The notes: generated by a model not told the origin, from the sequence alone. DNA of 64,000 nt from Montifringilla adamsi (GCA_017590115.1 JAGGNK010013670.1:2105343-2169342), one strand, 5' to 3'; shown: positions 1 through 13,932, numbered from the stretch's first letter. A program made the numbers and translations.

Positions 1-578
1 GGTTACAACCCTAGGCTTGGGTTTGCAGGGTTCTCACATCAACTGCTTTGTTGCAGGAGGTGGTGAAGCAGCCAAATGGACTGAAACACAGCCAGGCCTG
101 CCATTCCCCAGGAGCAGAGGCAGTCTCTCACTTTCTTTTCCAGTCTTGTCCTTGCTGACAGCTCTGCTGCATCACATGCAAATGTCAGAAGTGTCTTGTT
201 TTCTTCTGCTCAGACAGGAGAGGTTTGCTTTGTCCACAGTGAGGTCCCAAACTCTCTTTCTACCACACTCTCATCTCCTCCTGCTCACTTCAGGCTGACT
301 GTGGTCCATAGACTCTTTCTTGTGGCAGCCTGGCTTACTTTGCCACAAACCCAAAAAACAGCCCAGGAAACAAAATGGGGGAGATTTTTTTTGGTTGATG
401 CCTTCATCTGCCAAAGCAGGTCTGAGGACCACGAGAGCTACCACAGGAAATCATTATCAGGAGATGATGATCTCTGAGGAGACCTCAGTGGTTTCTCCTC
501 AGAAAGCTGAACCTACACTGTATCTCCCATTTTTCCCTGGGTTGAGGGGGCTGGTGGAGGAACACCCACTTTCCATTT
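1..578. other. non-coding, nothing recognised
   Basis: No open frame here resembles a known protein, and no repeat family shared with the rest of the window is visible. The stretch ends at the first base of an LTR-B fragment. Confidence 0.5.
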
Positions 579-735
579 TGTCTTGGTTTGAAAAGCCAGG
601 TGTCTGCTAAGGAAGGCAGGAGCCTCCCCTGAAATGGAAAATGTAAACCCCCGCCCTCTGAATTATGATAATTTTGGAATTCAGGGGCTCTCAGGCAAAG
701 ATATGGGAATAGGAATAACAGTTCTTTATTAGGGC
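579..735 (-). repeat. LTR-B fragment (3' end only)
   Basis: This piece starts with TGTCTTGGTTTG, the reverse complement of the LTR-B terminus CAAACCAAGACA at 2386, and it matches the starts of the copies at 2386 (reverse complement) and 50399. Similarity runs through the R region to just past the reverse-complemented poly(A) signal (TTTATT near 726), then stops at about 735. Only the last ~157 bp of a 700-757 bp LTR is therefore present. It is in inverted orientation to the nearby copy at 1630-2386. The truncation point has no flanking duplication that I can see. Confidence 0.85.
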
Positions 736-1629
736 CTAAGACACATTTCCAGGGTTATGTCCTGTTGAGGCTCAGCTGTGACTCACCTGCCACAGAGGGG
801 ACAGCTTGGTGTCCACACTCACTCTGTGCCACTGCCACAAAAGCTGCCAAGCCCAGCTCTGCCCTTTCAGCCACTTCCAAAGCTCACAGAGCTCTCTCTG
901 TGCCTTCGTGCACAGCTGTAAAAGCTGGATTTGTTTTTTCCCATGCGCCCACGAAGCTCTGCAGTGGGTGCTGCCCCTCTCGTTGGGCATGCAGAGGGCA
1001 GCCACAGCCTGTGCTTCCTGTTTGCAGAGCCCACTGAAGATGTGCTATGGAAGGGATAAGCATCAAAGAAATTATTTTTTAAAATGCTGTTTATTGACAT
1101 GCCATTTCAGGAGAAAGAGGTTTTTTTTCTTCCTCCACTTATCACAGATATCACAAGAGGAACAGACCAATTAGGGCTATTCCCTGAGCCATTCCCTCAA
1201 GGGTTTGGTGCAGGGCAGTGTATTACAGGAAAGCAGCATTGTTTGTACTCTAAATCATTTGTACCTGTGTTGAAATATCACTGAATTAATTCCTTGTGCT
1301 GGGAACAGTCCCCACATGATCCATCTGGGATACAAGGCCATGTGGATGGATCCTCAGTATCAGGCTCTTGGTCCTTGCCATGGTTTGATGTTTCTCTCCT
1401 GCCATCACACCATCCTCACTGCAGCATCATGACAAAACACATTATTCTCATCAAATACACCTGGGGGAATTCTTCTGTGGCAATTAGAGAGTACACCATG
1501 ATTTTATTGTAAGTTAGAGCCAAAATACCTACAGAAAGTGAAATTCATTGGGGCAGAAAGAAGGGGCCATGCTCAGGTACATTACTGAGAAAGACTGGTT
1601 TTGCTCATCCCTAATAAACCATCTGCATG
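736..1629. other. non-coding, nothing recognised
   Basis: The sequence between the two LTR-B pieces shows no coding or repeat identity that I recognise. It could include remnants of the retroviral element, but I see no protease, polymerase or envelope-like reading frame. Confidence 0.45.
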
Positions 1630-2386
1630 TGATGTTTCACCCAGGTGGCCACGAGGTGCCCTCTGGGGTTTGCCCAGTGCTGAGAGGTGCCATCTGGGCT
1701 GTGCTGGGCCATGGCCAGGTCTCTGGTCCAAGAGAAGATGAGTTCAATGTTTGTCCCACATTGCAAGGCAAGATGTATTCTATCTGCCATCTGTATGGCA
1801 GTTCTCTTCTGTTCATTGGGCAGTTTTTCCTTGTCTCTTCCACACCCACTCCTCCCTCCAGGGGACATCTGCTGATAACTGGCTACTGAATGTCACTGCA
1901 TGGCTGATACAAATTACAGCAGCCCAAGAGGGAGGAGCCAAGCATTCCTAACTGGATATAAACTGAAGATTCTAGAACACCAACGTGGCTTCTCCACTGG
2001 ATTTCCCAGAGGAACAGCAGCTGCCTCTTCCACTGGATCTTCAGAGGAAGACTCCACCTTTCTCCAGGATCCCTGCTCCAGCAGAACCACCCCTGACACT
2101 GCAGGAGGGCTGAGCCACAATTCCAATGGGACTGCTGCCAGCACCCTGACCCACAGGGTGTCAGGTTGTGTTCTGACTCTGCCTGTGTTGTTTTGGTTCA
2201 CTGCATTATTTTATTTTTTATTTTCTTCCCTAATAAAGAACTGTTATTTCCTGCTCCCATATTTTTTGCCTGAGAGCCCCTTACTTTCAAATTTACAGCA
2301 ATTCAGAGGCAGGGGGTGTTCACATTTTCCATTTCAGGGGAGGCTCCTGCCTTCCTTAGCATCACCTGTCTTTCCAAACCAAGACA
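1630..2386 (+). mobile_element. Solo LTR of an endogenous retrovirus, family B
   Basis: This is one of two near full-length copies in the window; the other is at 50399-51100 on the minus strand. Visible anatomy: it starts near TGATGTTTCACCC (1630), has a TATA-like TATAAA at 1957-1962, a poly(A) signal AATAAA at 2232-2237, and ends with CCAAACCAAGACA at 2386. The end matches the other two copies exactly in register. The start is supported by the shared TGATGTTT, but the first ~90 bp differ from the other copy, which appears shorter there. I could not find a target-site duplication, so the 5' boundary is less certain. No internal retroviral genes flank it, so it is probably a solo LTR. Confidence 0.8.
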
Positions 2387-5300
2387 GTGTTGTATCCTAA
2401 AACAGGGCTTGGTCTGGGCAGGGCTCAGCAGTTCCTTGCAGGAACTCCTGTGCCCCAGCAGCAGAGCCCCCTCAGCTGAGCTGTACAGGGAACATCCCAG
2501 CCTGTCCTGGGCAGGGCTCAGCAGGAGGGCAGCTCCGACCTGAGGAGCATCAGAATTGCATGAGGAACACCTCTGCAGGGCACAGCAGGGCTGCAGTGGG
2601 TGTTTGTGGTTCTTCAAGGCCGATTTCACAAGCAGAGCCAGCCGGGCAGGAAGAGCCTTCAGAGCAGCACATAACCCCAGAAGTCCCAGAGCAATTAAAA
2701 CATGGACAGAGGGCACACAGTGGTTGTTTGGATGGGGAAAGGAGACTGCCACGTTGAAACAGAGGTGCAGAGGAGCCAGGCTAAGCTGCAGGTGTCCCTC
2801 AGTCCAGCTCAGGATGGTGTTTTGGATCTTGCTGGATCCCTGCAGACACACAGGGACAGCAGGGGAATATAGCAGGCCTCACACCCCACTTATGTAGCTT
2901 GGCAGTGCCAGAGGCAGGGCCCACTGGCCACAACACCTCCTCATCTCTCTTCACAGATAATTGCTCACAGTTTGAGTTGGTGCCACTGATCTCTGTTGTG
3001 CTCACCAGCAGCTGCCCCACGCACCCACTCCCATGGGGTCACCCCCAGCCCTGGCCACATTTCCCTTCCGCAGGGACCAGGCTCTTGCAGGGGCTTGTGC
3101 AGTGTTTTTAATTACAGGCTTTGGTATGAAATGCTCCTGAATATGTGCTAGAGCAGCACTTTGCTCCCACCCCCTTCCAGCCTTTCTTGGTACCAGAGGC
3201 CAAACCACAATGAGGGAAATTTTTTGTTCCATATCTTTACGGTGCTTCTTCCAGTAGCACATAAAACAAATTAGCCACTTAGGCCATTATTAGGCACTTA
3301 TGGCCTTTTGATGTTTATGATTTATAACAGCAATTTGCACTTATGTAGCACATTTCAGTTGAGGCTAATACAGCAATGATAGTGCTTTGCATTGCAGTCT
3401 CGTCCTCCCTCTCCAGCTCTTGGAGAGCTCTGGGAGACCACGCTGGGAGCAGCAGCAGGGAGCTCCTCTGGGTGCCAGGAGTCCTGTGCTGCTGGGCATC
3501 TCTCCATCATCTCTCCATCTCTCCATCCCATTCCCAGACTGGGATCCATGCTCAGGGCCAGCCTTGCTGGCCAGGTAGAGGAAAATGCTGCAGAATGGGC
3601 TCTGCAGTCTGTAAGAGCTGGTTCAGCTCTGTGGTAGACACAGGAGAGTCTGGTTTTCCCTTAGCTGCTGCTTTTAGCTGCTCCTCCAGCAGCAATAACA
3701 AGCTTATTCCTTTGTGTGAGCAGGTGCTCTGCTCCAGCCCCAGGCTGGGCAGGGAGGGTCAGCTGGGCAGCCCTGGGGCTGGGCTGGGCTGCAGAGCCCA
3801 GAGCAGGGCCAGCAGGTCCAGGGGCACTGCTCTGCCCCTGCACGTGGCACCTGGGGTGTGCTGCTGGGGTTTGGGGCCCCAGCACAGGAGCCCTGAGCAC
3901 TGCTGAGCCCACACTCAAAAGGAGTCAAACTCTCATGGCCACTTCAGAGACAGAAACCCAAAGTCCAGTGAAATGTGGCAGGAATTCTTGGCTCTGGGCA
4001 TGGTTTATATCCCAGAGCAGGCTGAGTGCTCCAGTGGAGAACCCAGCCCACTGTCACGCACAGCCTTTCCTCTCCCAGGATTTACAGGTGACTTGGAAAG
4101 AGTTATCTGCCTGTCCTAGGATCTGATTTTCTCCCCCAGCTTTGGCACCTTGCTGCAGCTTAATTTAGCTCAGTGAGGAGAGGCAGGAGTGCCTGTTCCC
4201 AGCTGGGGCACAGGAGGTGGATCTGGGCTGTCTCCTCCAGGCCTGGATGCTTTCCCCTGCAGGGGGGACAGGGGAGTCATTTGTTTGGGTCTTGGTTCCC
4301 CCAGCTGAGAGATGAGTACGTCCTTGTTTCTTCACAAGGATGCTCTCACAGGTCTTGTTACTTCTTTGTGAGGTGAAAACCTCACAGGGTTCTGTCTGAA
4401 GGGCAAAGCCAGCTGGAATTTCCTGCAGAGGGTGGAAGGTGAGAGGGCAGGTGGAGGGGGCTGGGGCTGTTTCTGGCACTGTCTCCACATGGACTGGGAG
4501 TTGCAGGTTCTGCCACAATCCATGGATAAGTGTCTCAGTGCTCTTCTCAACTCACAGCTGCCCCTCTGTTCACTCCTGGGCACCCCCTTGGCTGCCTTCC
4601 CTCCTTGCACAGTCATGGGGAGATGCTCAGAGGCAGCAGGAACAAAGATGTTCTGAGCCAGTTCGCCAGGATACAGGTCTGACAAAAACTGCTAATGATG
4701 CAAACTCATTATCTGTAAACATGCCCTATTTCTTGGAGATGTTTTAGAAAATTAAACATGCTGTTGACTCAAAAGTTTACCTTTATGCAAATCAAAATGT
4801 CAACATCTGGCAGAAGACTCATGGATTTTTTTCAGCCTGTCTGTAGCAAGGGACTGCCTTCTCTAGTTTGGTTTTGCCCAGACACTCCTCATCATAATCA
4901 TGCTAAGCACATCCTGAAGTGATTTTTCTGGTAAAGGCAAGTGTAGAGAGCTAAGCATTAAATGCTCTTTCAAAGCCACCAGGAATATCAGTGTTTGCTT
5001 GTTTTCTGGTCCGTAACAGATGCTGGCATTCAGCATTTGGAGTGCCTCGGGAAAAAAGGGAAAAACAAAGATTGCCACGACAAGGTTAGCAAATGACAGT
5101 TATTTGTCAGCAAATCTCCTCCCCCTGCAGTGAGGCTGCTGCTGGTGAATGGGAGCTCCTGGCTCCCTGTGGGCTCTGCACAGAGGGGCTGTGGTGGCAC
5201 AGTGTGACAGGCAGAGCTCGCCCAGAGCCACCAGGTTACAAACAGCCTCACAGCACCAGCTGTGCTGCTCGCCCCAGCCCACACTGGCAGCCTTTGGCAT

Positions 5301-8300
5301 GCTTTAAAGGCACCTGGGAGCAATCCATGGCAGGTAATTGATTGGCAGGTACTGCCTCCAGCAGACCCCCTGCTCACTGGCACTGGCAAAATCACACAGG
5401 CAATAGAATTCTAAGATCAGCATAACTCTGATGAGTTTAAGGGAGCTTTAAGAGATATTTGAGAGTAGGAATATTCACCCCCACACACCTGCACATCCAC
5501 ATAGAAGATCCAGTGCCAACTCTGCAAGTGTAAGGCACTTCTATCTGTGCCCAGCACAACCTTCTGGTGGCTGACCCTGCACAGGAGTGATGCAGAAATG
5601 CCCAAACATCCCCCACTGGCCTCACTTGCCCACTGTGGGCATTCTCCTTCCACCCTAGTCCCATGCCATTCCCTCCTGGATTTCCTTCTCTCCTTCCTTT
5701 GCAGCCTGGGAATTAAAAATGTCAACTTTTCATCAGCTTCCTTCCCTAAAGTGGGTCTCAACTATGGTACAGCTGCTTTCCTGTTCCTTATGAACCACCA
5801 AGCAGCTCTTGCCTCTGGATTCCCTCTTGGGCCAGACCTGCTGTTGCCACACTGAGCTCTCAGTCGTGCCATGAGCACCAAGCCCTTCCATGTGCTGTGC
5901 TCCAATCCTATTCCAGCCTATGGGAAATGCAGGGGAAAGAGGCTCTGCTGTGCTGCTTGGCAGTGTGCAATTAGCTTGAAGCACTGACATATAAATAAAA
6001 AACAGTGGACGTGCACATAAACAAAATCTATTGCATCTCCTGCTTTCTGGAGTCAAGTGCTGTGCTGGGAAAACATTGCCTCTTCATCAGCTTTTATCTC
6101 TGGCAATCAATTCATTGGGCCAACCAAGAAGCTTTAGAGGAAAGACACAGATTTTCCAAGTTTTGTTTTCAGAGCTGGCCAATCCTCTCCATCACCCTGA
6201 AAATGAGTTTCTGAGCAAGACTGGGAAAATGCAAACCCAGTGGGACCCAGCAGAGCTTTGGTGCTCCCTCCTTCCCCAGCACATGCCAAGGCTCACCGTG
6301 GGGCTCCAGTCACATTGCTGCCACCACTGCCAGGACAGCACAGTGTCCCCAGGCTGGATGTCAGCAGAGGGTTTAGTGCAGAAGCACTGTGACTCCTCTA
6401 GAAGAAAAAACATTGCTGCAAAGGGTTCACAGGCTGATGCTTTGGCTGTGAGAGTGTTATTTTCCCCCCTCATGGCTATAAATCTATAGGTTACATTCTT
6501 CTCAGTGCCACAGGGAAAATGCTCTTTTATGAGAAAGGCAAAGAGTGGAGTGAGCGAGCTGATATTACCCTTAAAGGAGGCTGGGACACACTGGAGCAGT
6601 CAGGAAGCCTTTGGGCCAGTTGCAGAATTGATTTTGCTTTTCTCAGACACAAAACATGCTCCAGACCCTGGCTGGCTGTTGGCTGGGCACACACTGGTCC
6701 CACCAGGAGGATGGAATTTGCTGCAGAGCAGAGAGGATCAGGGATGTGCTGCAGCCCTGCCTGTCTCTGCTGGCCTTCTCCAGGTGCTGGGTGTCAGCCC
6801 CAGGCACCATGGCCTCACTGGCCTGGCCTGGGCAGCCCCTGTGGTCACTTCTAACAGGGCACTTTGGGGCTGGTTTAGGCCAGAAGAAGGCAGAACTGGC
6901 CACACATCCCTGCTGGCTTCACCAGAGTTCCTGTGGCTTTGCCAGACCTGGTGGTGATTATTGATACTGGGTCATCCTTCAGCTGCCCTCAAAACCTCCA
7001 GGTGAGCTCTGGGCTCACTTGTGCTGAGGGTTTCCCACCCACACAGCCCCAGCACACCTGCAGGGTCACCTGGGGCTGGGGCTGAAAGAGGAAATGATTC
7101 CCTGGCTCAGAGATCACTGAGAAGTTGTGTCCCCAGCCCTGGAAGGACACAGCTGGTGGCTTCCCCAACATCGTGGATGGCTTCCTCATCAACTCCCATC
7201 CTTTTCTTCCCTAAGCACTGAGGTTTGGGTGACACTGGTGAGATTTGGTGCTTTCCCCCCAAAGCCTTAGGCTGCAGTCCAGTGACAGGTTAAAATTCCT
7301 CTGCAAGCACAGGAGCTGGCAAAGGGCTTTCCTCTACAACACCTGGTACAGTCCCAGAATAACAAGAGCACAGGTGCTGAAGCTGTAAGAAAAAGCATTA
7401 GAAGATATCACAGTGCAAATAAACTGCAAGAGAAGATGAGGCAGGAGCTGCAATAAGCAATATTTGAAGGACTTCCCTTCTCCAACAGCGTGTATGTCCC
7501 AGCAGTGTGCTGATCCTGGTGCTGGCTAATTCCCCTGATGGATGATTTCTGTTGTGGTCAGAAGGCAAGCTCCAGACTAACCCACTGACCTCACAGACAG
7601 GCCTCAAGCTATCCACCATAGCAGCTTTGGCAGTGAGAGCTGACCCAGGGGGCCATGGAAGGAGCCAAAAAAGGATGTTCCCCATTGCCAGAGAAATCCA
7701 TCACAGCACACAAAGCCTCCCTGCCAGATATACCTTGGGCTGGCCACGGCCAGGAGCTGCAGAGCTGGCCCTGTCACAAGAGCTGCTGACAAATGACAAA
7801 TCCAGAGGGAAGAGGAGGAGGAGCAGCAGCCCAGGCCACAAGAGAGGCCATTGTGGGGCTGGCAGGGAGTGTGGGCACGCGTGCCAGGCTCCTTTGTCAC
7901 CCTGCTGCCACTCAGGGCAGGGACAGGAGCTGACAAAGGCTCTTCAGTGAAAGAATCATCTCTGTGTGTGTGAAATGCAGTTTGCGGTTGTGCTGGGCTG
8001 ATGGGATTCAAATGCAACTTGTTGTGCCAGCACTCCAAATAGAAAGCCTCGCAAGGAAGAATTCTTCAAATGCTCCACTGGAGATATTGTGGCTGTCTCA
8101 CTCAAAGGGAGGTGGAAGGTGGGGGTGGCTCAGGAAGAGGGCTGGGGAAAACAGAGAAAAGGAAGCATAGATGAGTTCTGTTATGCAGAAGCTATAGCCT
8201 AGAAAAGTCTGTACGCTAAGCTATACCCCAGAAAAGCAGGAGACTGGCAGTTATCCTGTGAAACCCCTCATTCTGCGTTGTGTCAGGTTAAAACCGGAAT

Positions 8301-9205
8301 CTTAAAGGTTTGTCTGTCTTCTAGGAACTGAGCTGGGCACAGCTGAGAACCCGTTATGCTTAGATCTGCTCTCTTTATGGCCTGGGTCTCCAAATCACTC
8401 AGAGCAAATACTTTTCCATCCATGTATGATAACACTCATAAACATAATCATAAATATGCAAACCTTGGCACTGTCTTGATTTTAAAAGGATTGTGATTTT
8501 TTTTTTGCTGTTTAGTTTCAGGCAAGGAGAGATTATACCACGGAGCTTAGTAGAGTTGGGCTGCCTCTTAGATTTATAATCTTTGCTTTGTGCTCAGGAT
8601 GAATGTGGTGCTGTTCCCAGCCTCGTGGCAGCCCTGGTGCTCAGGGCTTCCAATTCTGCAAAGCACTTGAGCACACGCTTAGCACCAGGACTAGCACACT
8701 GAGCACAGGCTCATGTCCCCTTGACTTAGCTGAGATTAGCACGTGCACTGAGAGCTGGAAAGGTCTGAGGAGGTGTGTGCCGTGCCTGGCTGGGAGCTTG
8801 TGTCAACAGGCTCTGCAGAGCAGGAGGCACAATCCACCACGTCCTTCAAATGAAGCATGTGCTCAAGTTACCTGCTCAAGTTAATTCTCATTCTGTTACT
8901 GTAGGACAGCAACAGACACCAGATCTTCAGGCAAGGTCATCAAATAGCAGGAAACCAGCCCCAAGAGCAGCAAGAGGCTCAAGGGGAGCAGGGCAGGGTG
9001 CTGGATTCATCCAGGGGGTGCTGAATGCAAGAGCTCCGTGGGAAGGTTTGTTACTCAACATGTTTATTCCTCTTGAAAAAAACCTCCTCTCTCTGCAACT
9101 GCAGTGGAAGCTGAGCCAGACCATCTTTTGCCCTTTCTGAATCTTTAGCCTGGTTTACTTTGCATTTTCCTGTCTTAAAGCTGTATAACATCTTAGGTAA
9201 TTCAC
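2387..9205. other. long non-coding stretch without recognised elements
   Basis: About 6.8 kb with several GC-richer patches (3380-3930, 4430-4660, 5090-5400, 6640-6960) in which chance open frames of 60-180 codons occur on overlapping frames of both strands. None shows a domain, signal peptide or splice pattern I can defend. A short GGGCTG-type iteration sits near 3775-3800. No CR1 or LTR copy matching the other families was seen. Confidence 0.45.
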
Positions 9206-9622
9206 AGAGGTACAGAATGGTTTGGGTTGGAAGGGATCTTCAGGATCATCTCACCCCACCCCTGCCATGGGCAGGGACACCTTCCACTGTCCCAGGCTGC
9301 TCCAAGCTCTGTCCAGCCTGGCCTTGGGCACTGCCAGGGATCCAGGGGCAGCCACAGCTGCTCTGGGCACCCTGTGCCAGGGCCTGCCCACCCTCCCAGG
9401 GAACAATTCCTAATTCCCAATATCCCATCCATCTCTGGCTGTGGGAAGCCATTCCCTGTGTCCTGTCCCTCCATCCCTTGTCCTCAGTCCTTCTCCAGCT
9501 GCTCTGGAGCCTCTCAGGCACTGGAAGAGGCTCTGAGCTCTCCCCAGAGCCTTCTCTAGGCTGAACAGCCTCAACTCTCTCAGCCTGTCTCTATAGCAGA
9601 GCTGCTCCATGACAGCCTCTGA
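9206..9622 (-). mobile_element. CR1 LINE, 5'-truncated 3' end
   Basis: The plus strand shows the reverse complement of the CR1 3' region: TACAGAATGGTTTGGGTTGG at the low-coordinate end, then the CCATGGGCAGGGACACC and GGCCTTGGGCACTGCC blocks, ending near a CTCAGCCTGTCT block around 9590. The same blocks recur in order at 38861, 43510, 49041, 55700 and 63054. CR1 is the dominant LINE of birds and is usually 5'-truncated, as here (~417 bp of a ~4.5 kb element). Its CTCTGGGCACCCTGTGCC segment (about 9361-9380) is an undisturbed version of the site interrupted at 39040. Confidence 0.95.
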
Positions 9623-11469
9623 TAGTTTCACCTTGTAGTAACTTTCACCCCAGACATAAAATTCACATTTAACCATTTAACCAGTGCCATAAAGATATCA
9701 GCCTTCCTTGCCCAATTTTGCCAAGAGTGAGAGTTAGCTGTGGGCACCAGGATCCCTGGTGCACCTCTCTGAGCTAGTTTTGTGTGTGTGTTTTATTTTT
9801 GTGTTTATGGCTGGCTTCAAGTAGAGACACCAAATACCAGAGCAGCACTTTCTAGCATTCTGCTCTATTTGATTTAGAAATAAGCTGTTACATGACCCAC
9901 AAACCACATGAAGCCTGGTGACCCCCTCACCTTCTCCTGTGGGGACCCTTTGAAGTTGAATAAAAGTGGAAGCTGGGAGCCTTTCCCTTGCTGAGCAGAT
10001 TAATGCCACCTCACTTCTCTGGTTGTGCACCTTTTCGGTCATGTAAGAAACCAACACATGTGAGTTGGTTTCTTCCATGAAACCCCATTTCTCTGTCAGG
10101 TTTGCACGGAGGTGGGCAGAGGTCCTTGGGGCAGTGTGTGGTTCCTGGGTTTTCCCCAGCAGTTGGGTTGACACACAGGGGAAGTTGTCACTGGTTGGGA
10201 ATCAGGGAGCAGAGCAGCAGAAGGCAGCCCTGGTTGGGGCTGGTGGGAAGGACTATGGTTCTTTGGGACACACCTGGAGCTATCCCACAAAAAGCAGGAG
10301 AGCCAGCTGGGAAGCTTAAAGCCCTGCTCCTGTCTGTGCAATAAATGATGAAGGCACAGGAACAGCAAGAGGTTCTGCTAAGGAAGATGCTCCTCTCTCC
10401 TGACTTTGAAGCCCCCACCTGGTGTCTAGGGAGGAGCTGGAGGCCCAGGAATCCATCCCCAAGGTGGGAATCCCCCTTTCCAGCCACACTTGGCTGTGTA
10501 TGTGTATTTCTGCATCCAGCAGTGTGAAAATCCAATGGTATTGACTGGAGCATGCAGGAAATACAGTGTCTCAGCCCAGCAAAGCCCAGATCAATCAGCT
10601 AATTACTTCAGAGGAGGTTTGCAGCAGGCAGCTGCTGGTCCCTGACAGACCCTCTCAGCCCATCTGCTGCCAGGCTGAGCGTTTTGGGCTTTCCTGGCAA
10701 ACCTTCAGTGCAGCCCTGAGGGGATCTGCAGAGCTGTTCTCTCCTGCCACACCCGGCTGGATTTGCTCTCTGTCTGCCTCAGTGGGCTCAGGCAATCTCA
10801 CTGAACCTGTTCTTATCGATTTAGGAAAAAGCTTTGATTCTGAAAACTGCAAGCTCTTACTCACCAAACTATGACAACTTGGTATTAGCTGCAAATCAAT
10901 GACCTTTTTAAATGCAGTCTAAGCAACAAAACTCACTTACTGCTAAACCCTGATAAGCCTGGTTCTGGGACAAGTCAAACCTTTATCTTAACTGCCATAT
11001 GATCTTTTCCAGCTTGATAGTTCCATTTACTGTATCAATAAGGATTATAACCCATCTGCAGTGAGATTTTACCCTCCCTGGAAGCTCTTGTACAGCAGAT
11101 GATGTTGAAAAGGAAATATTTTTTTTAACTTCTCTTCATACCAAGTATTTCCCAATATATTATTCTTATTCCCTGTTTCCTTTCCAGCTCTTTCTGCCTT
11201 CCTGATCTTGGCTGTTCTCAGGCCAAGCAGAAGCTGTGAGCACAGCAGAGAAGGTTATTCAATATGACAGAGCTGTGGCTGGGGTGGGACTTGTGCTGCT
11301 GCACGAGTGCTGGCCACAGGCTGGAGTTGTCCACCTGCAAACACCATCCTGGGGACACCTGTGGCCTCCTTCCTCCTGGGGTTCCTTATCCACACTTCCC
11401 ATCAGTGGGTGGGAATAATCCACTAGGACTGGGATTGCTGGGCTTGGACTGTGGCAGGAAGATTGGCCT
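9623..11469. other. non-coding, nothing recognised
   Basis: Mixed composition. A short TG-rich run and T-rich patch lies near 9780-9800, and AT-richer sequence lies at 10800-11200. No repeat shared with other parts of the window and no credible coding region. Confidence 0.45.
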
Positions 11470-11887
11470 TGTGATATTCACATTCTCTGAAAAATCCCTT
11501 CGCCCAGGATTCTTCTCCTGGGAAGCTGAGAAACCTCAGAGAAAAGGAAAACAATTCTGGTCTCATTTGCTTCTCCTGTGTTGTGCTCCTGTGGAATGTG
11601 TTTGGAGATTGTTTACCCACAGGTGATTGTTTCATTGCATTTTGCTGTGAGTTGTTTTCACTCTTTGCCAATCAGGGCCAAGCTGTGTTGGGGCTCTGGA
11701 AAGAGTCACGAGTTTTCATTATTATCTTTTTAGCATTGAGTAAGTATCCTTTCTGTATTCTTTAGTACAGTATAGTATAGTATTCTTTAATATAATACAG
11801 CATTATAAAGTAATAAATTAGCCTTCTGAGAACATGGAGTCAGATTCATCATTCCTCCCTGCCATGGGGGTCCCTGCAAATACAATA
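11470..11887 (+). mobile_element. Solo LTR, family A (copy 1)
   Basis: Begins TGTGATATTCACATTC, continues through the family-wide CCCAGGATTCTTCTCCTGGGAAG block, a TAGTATAGTATAG-like AT-rich run, AATAAA at 11812-11817, and ends near GCAAATACAATA. Five copies in this window define the family. Upstream GGCCT and downstream GGCAT resemble a decayed target duplication, but the match is imperfect. Short open frames inside it recur in every copy and are LTR sequence, not genes. Confidence 0.93.
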
Positions 11888-11892
11888 GGCAT

Positions 11893-13901
11893 CATCAGGT
11901 TAAATTCAGACTTTTTTTTGGTGGAGTGATCCATAACATAATCCCTCCTCTTGAATTTTGTTTCCCCCCTGTGTGTGTGCTGAGTCTGTCCCCTAGGGAA
12001 AGTCCCATGGGGCTCCTTCTACCTGGGCACCCTTTGGGTGGCATTTAGCCCCCAGGTCCCTGTGCAGGCATTTGGAATGAGATCCTAAACACCTTCCCAG
12101 CGTGGCAGCTTCAGCCCAGCAGCTCAGGAATTGGGGAGGCTGCTCCCAAATGAGAGGCTGGTGCAGTCAGATGCCACCCCAGGCCAACTGGATGTCACCA
12201 CGAAGCAGCAAGGCAAAGCCTGAAGACTGGAGGCACTGGAGCATCCCCACCCAGGCTCTGCAAATGCCAGGGAATCTGGGAGAATAATGGGCCCATTTAT
12301 TCCCCCAGGGGGGAAATGTCAGAAAACACTGAAATGAGAAAAAAATTGCCTCTTTGTTCTGCAAATGGTCGTCATTGTGAGAAAGTTTATCCACCCTCTG
12401 GGAATTCATTTAGCATCATCAAAGAGAGGCTTTACAAAAGTGACTTCTTATTTACCCACAGTGGTTTTACTGAGTGATTTCTTTACTGCAAGGAAGGTGA
12501 AGTGGAGTTACCCAGGCTGAGGGATGCTGCCTCTGCTCTGCAGAGGTGCAAAGGTACATGGCAGAGGAAGCCTGCTCCTATTCAGAAGTGATTTAAGCCA
12601 CCATGAAATGCTGCAGGAGCTCCCTTAGCCATGGGAATGCACTCACAGGGGTCAAGCTGCTCAATGGAGCTGATTTTTCCTCCCTTCCCATGAAAGGGTG
12701 GTTAATAAGATGTTTGTGTATACAGGATTTAACAACTTGAAAATGCACTGGCCAGCCATGAGCAGCCTGTGGGAGGCCTTGGGGACAGCACAGAACAGTG
12801 TTTTTAGAAGGATGTTTTATTTATGGTATTCATGGCTGTTGCCATTACAGGCCCTGCAAAGATCAGGCCTTGCTGTGAATATATATTCACTGAGGAAATA
12901 ATTCTGGCCCCAAAAACCTCACACTGAGCACCTCAAACAGACATGTTCTCATGGAAAGCATTTTCCTGCTCCAACAAAGTGCTGGTTACTGGTTTATGTA
13001 AAAAACCCCCCTCTCATCTTTTTGCCAGTTTGTGAAGTTTTTACCTTCACAATTCTAAAAATTATTACACTGAATTCAACCAAGTAAGAAAATAGATGTT
13101 TTTTCAGCCTTCTTGGAGACCTTGATTTTTTTTTTTAAGCTTTGAGGCTGCATTATAGCTAAGTTTTGGTCAAACCACAACCCCACTTCTTACAAAAGAG
13201 CTTCTGGGATAACCAAAAGCTGTAAAGTCAGCCTTTCTTGGCAATAACCCTGCCTTTAGCAGCCCTCCCACTCTTCCCCAAGACATCCATCACCCCCCAT
13301 GCAATCACCCCAGAAAGGCACCAGGATGGGCCCCCCAGGGGTGCCACAAGGATCTGCCCAAGGCTGTGTGGGACAGAAGGGTCTGGGGCTCCTCACACAA
13401 AGCCAAGTTCACAACTGGGCTTCAGACAGGCATCAGCAAAAAGTGACTTATTTTCCACACCGAATTCAGATGCAAAGGGGGACCCCCACCCCTCCAGCTC
13501 TGAGTAATTTTGCAGCTTAGGAATATTTCACATTCTTCTCTCACCATAATGTGAAGGCCAGATATAACTTCCTGATTAATGGGGGCCATGGAGTGCAATA
13601 AATGCAGCTTTAAAGGAAATTCATTTCGCAGCAAGCACAATCAGTCTTTCAGAACCCCACCCCCTGGATACACTGGGTGGTTTTTTCCTGCCAATTTAAG
13701 AGTGCCTGAGGGAATTAGGTACCCAGGTCCCATCCAGAGTCTGTGGGGTTTGGCTCTTTGGTTCCTAGAAATGCCTCTATAATCTCAGCCCCTGGGGGTG
13801 TGTCCTGGGCTGCCCTCTCAGTTTGGGTTCTTGCATAGCTAGGCTCCCTAAAATACAAATAAAAGTCTTTCCCTTGTTTTTTTGGGTTTTGTTTTGGTTT
13901 G

Positions 13902-13932
<31 letters not shown>

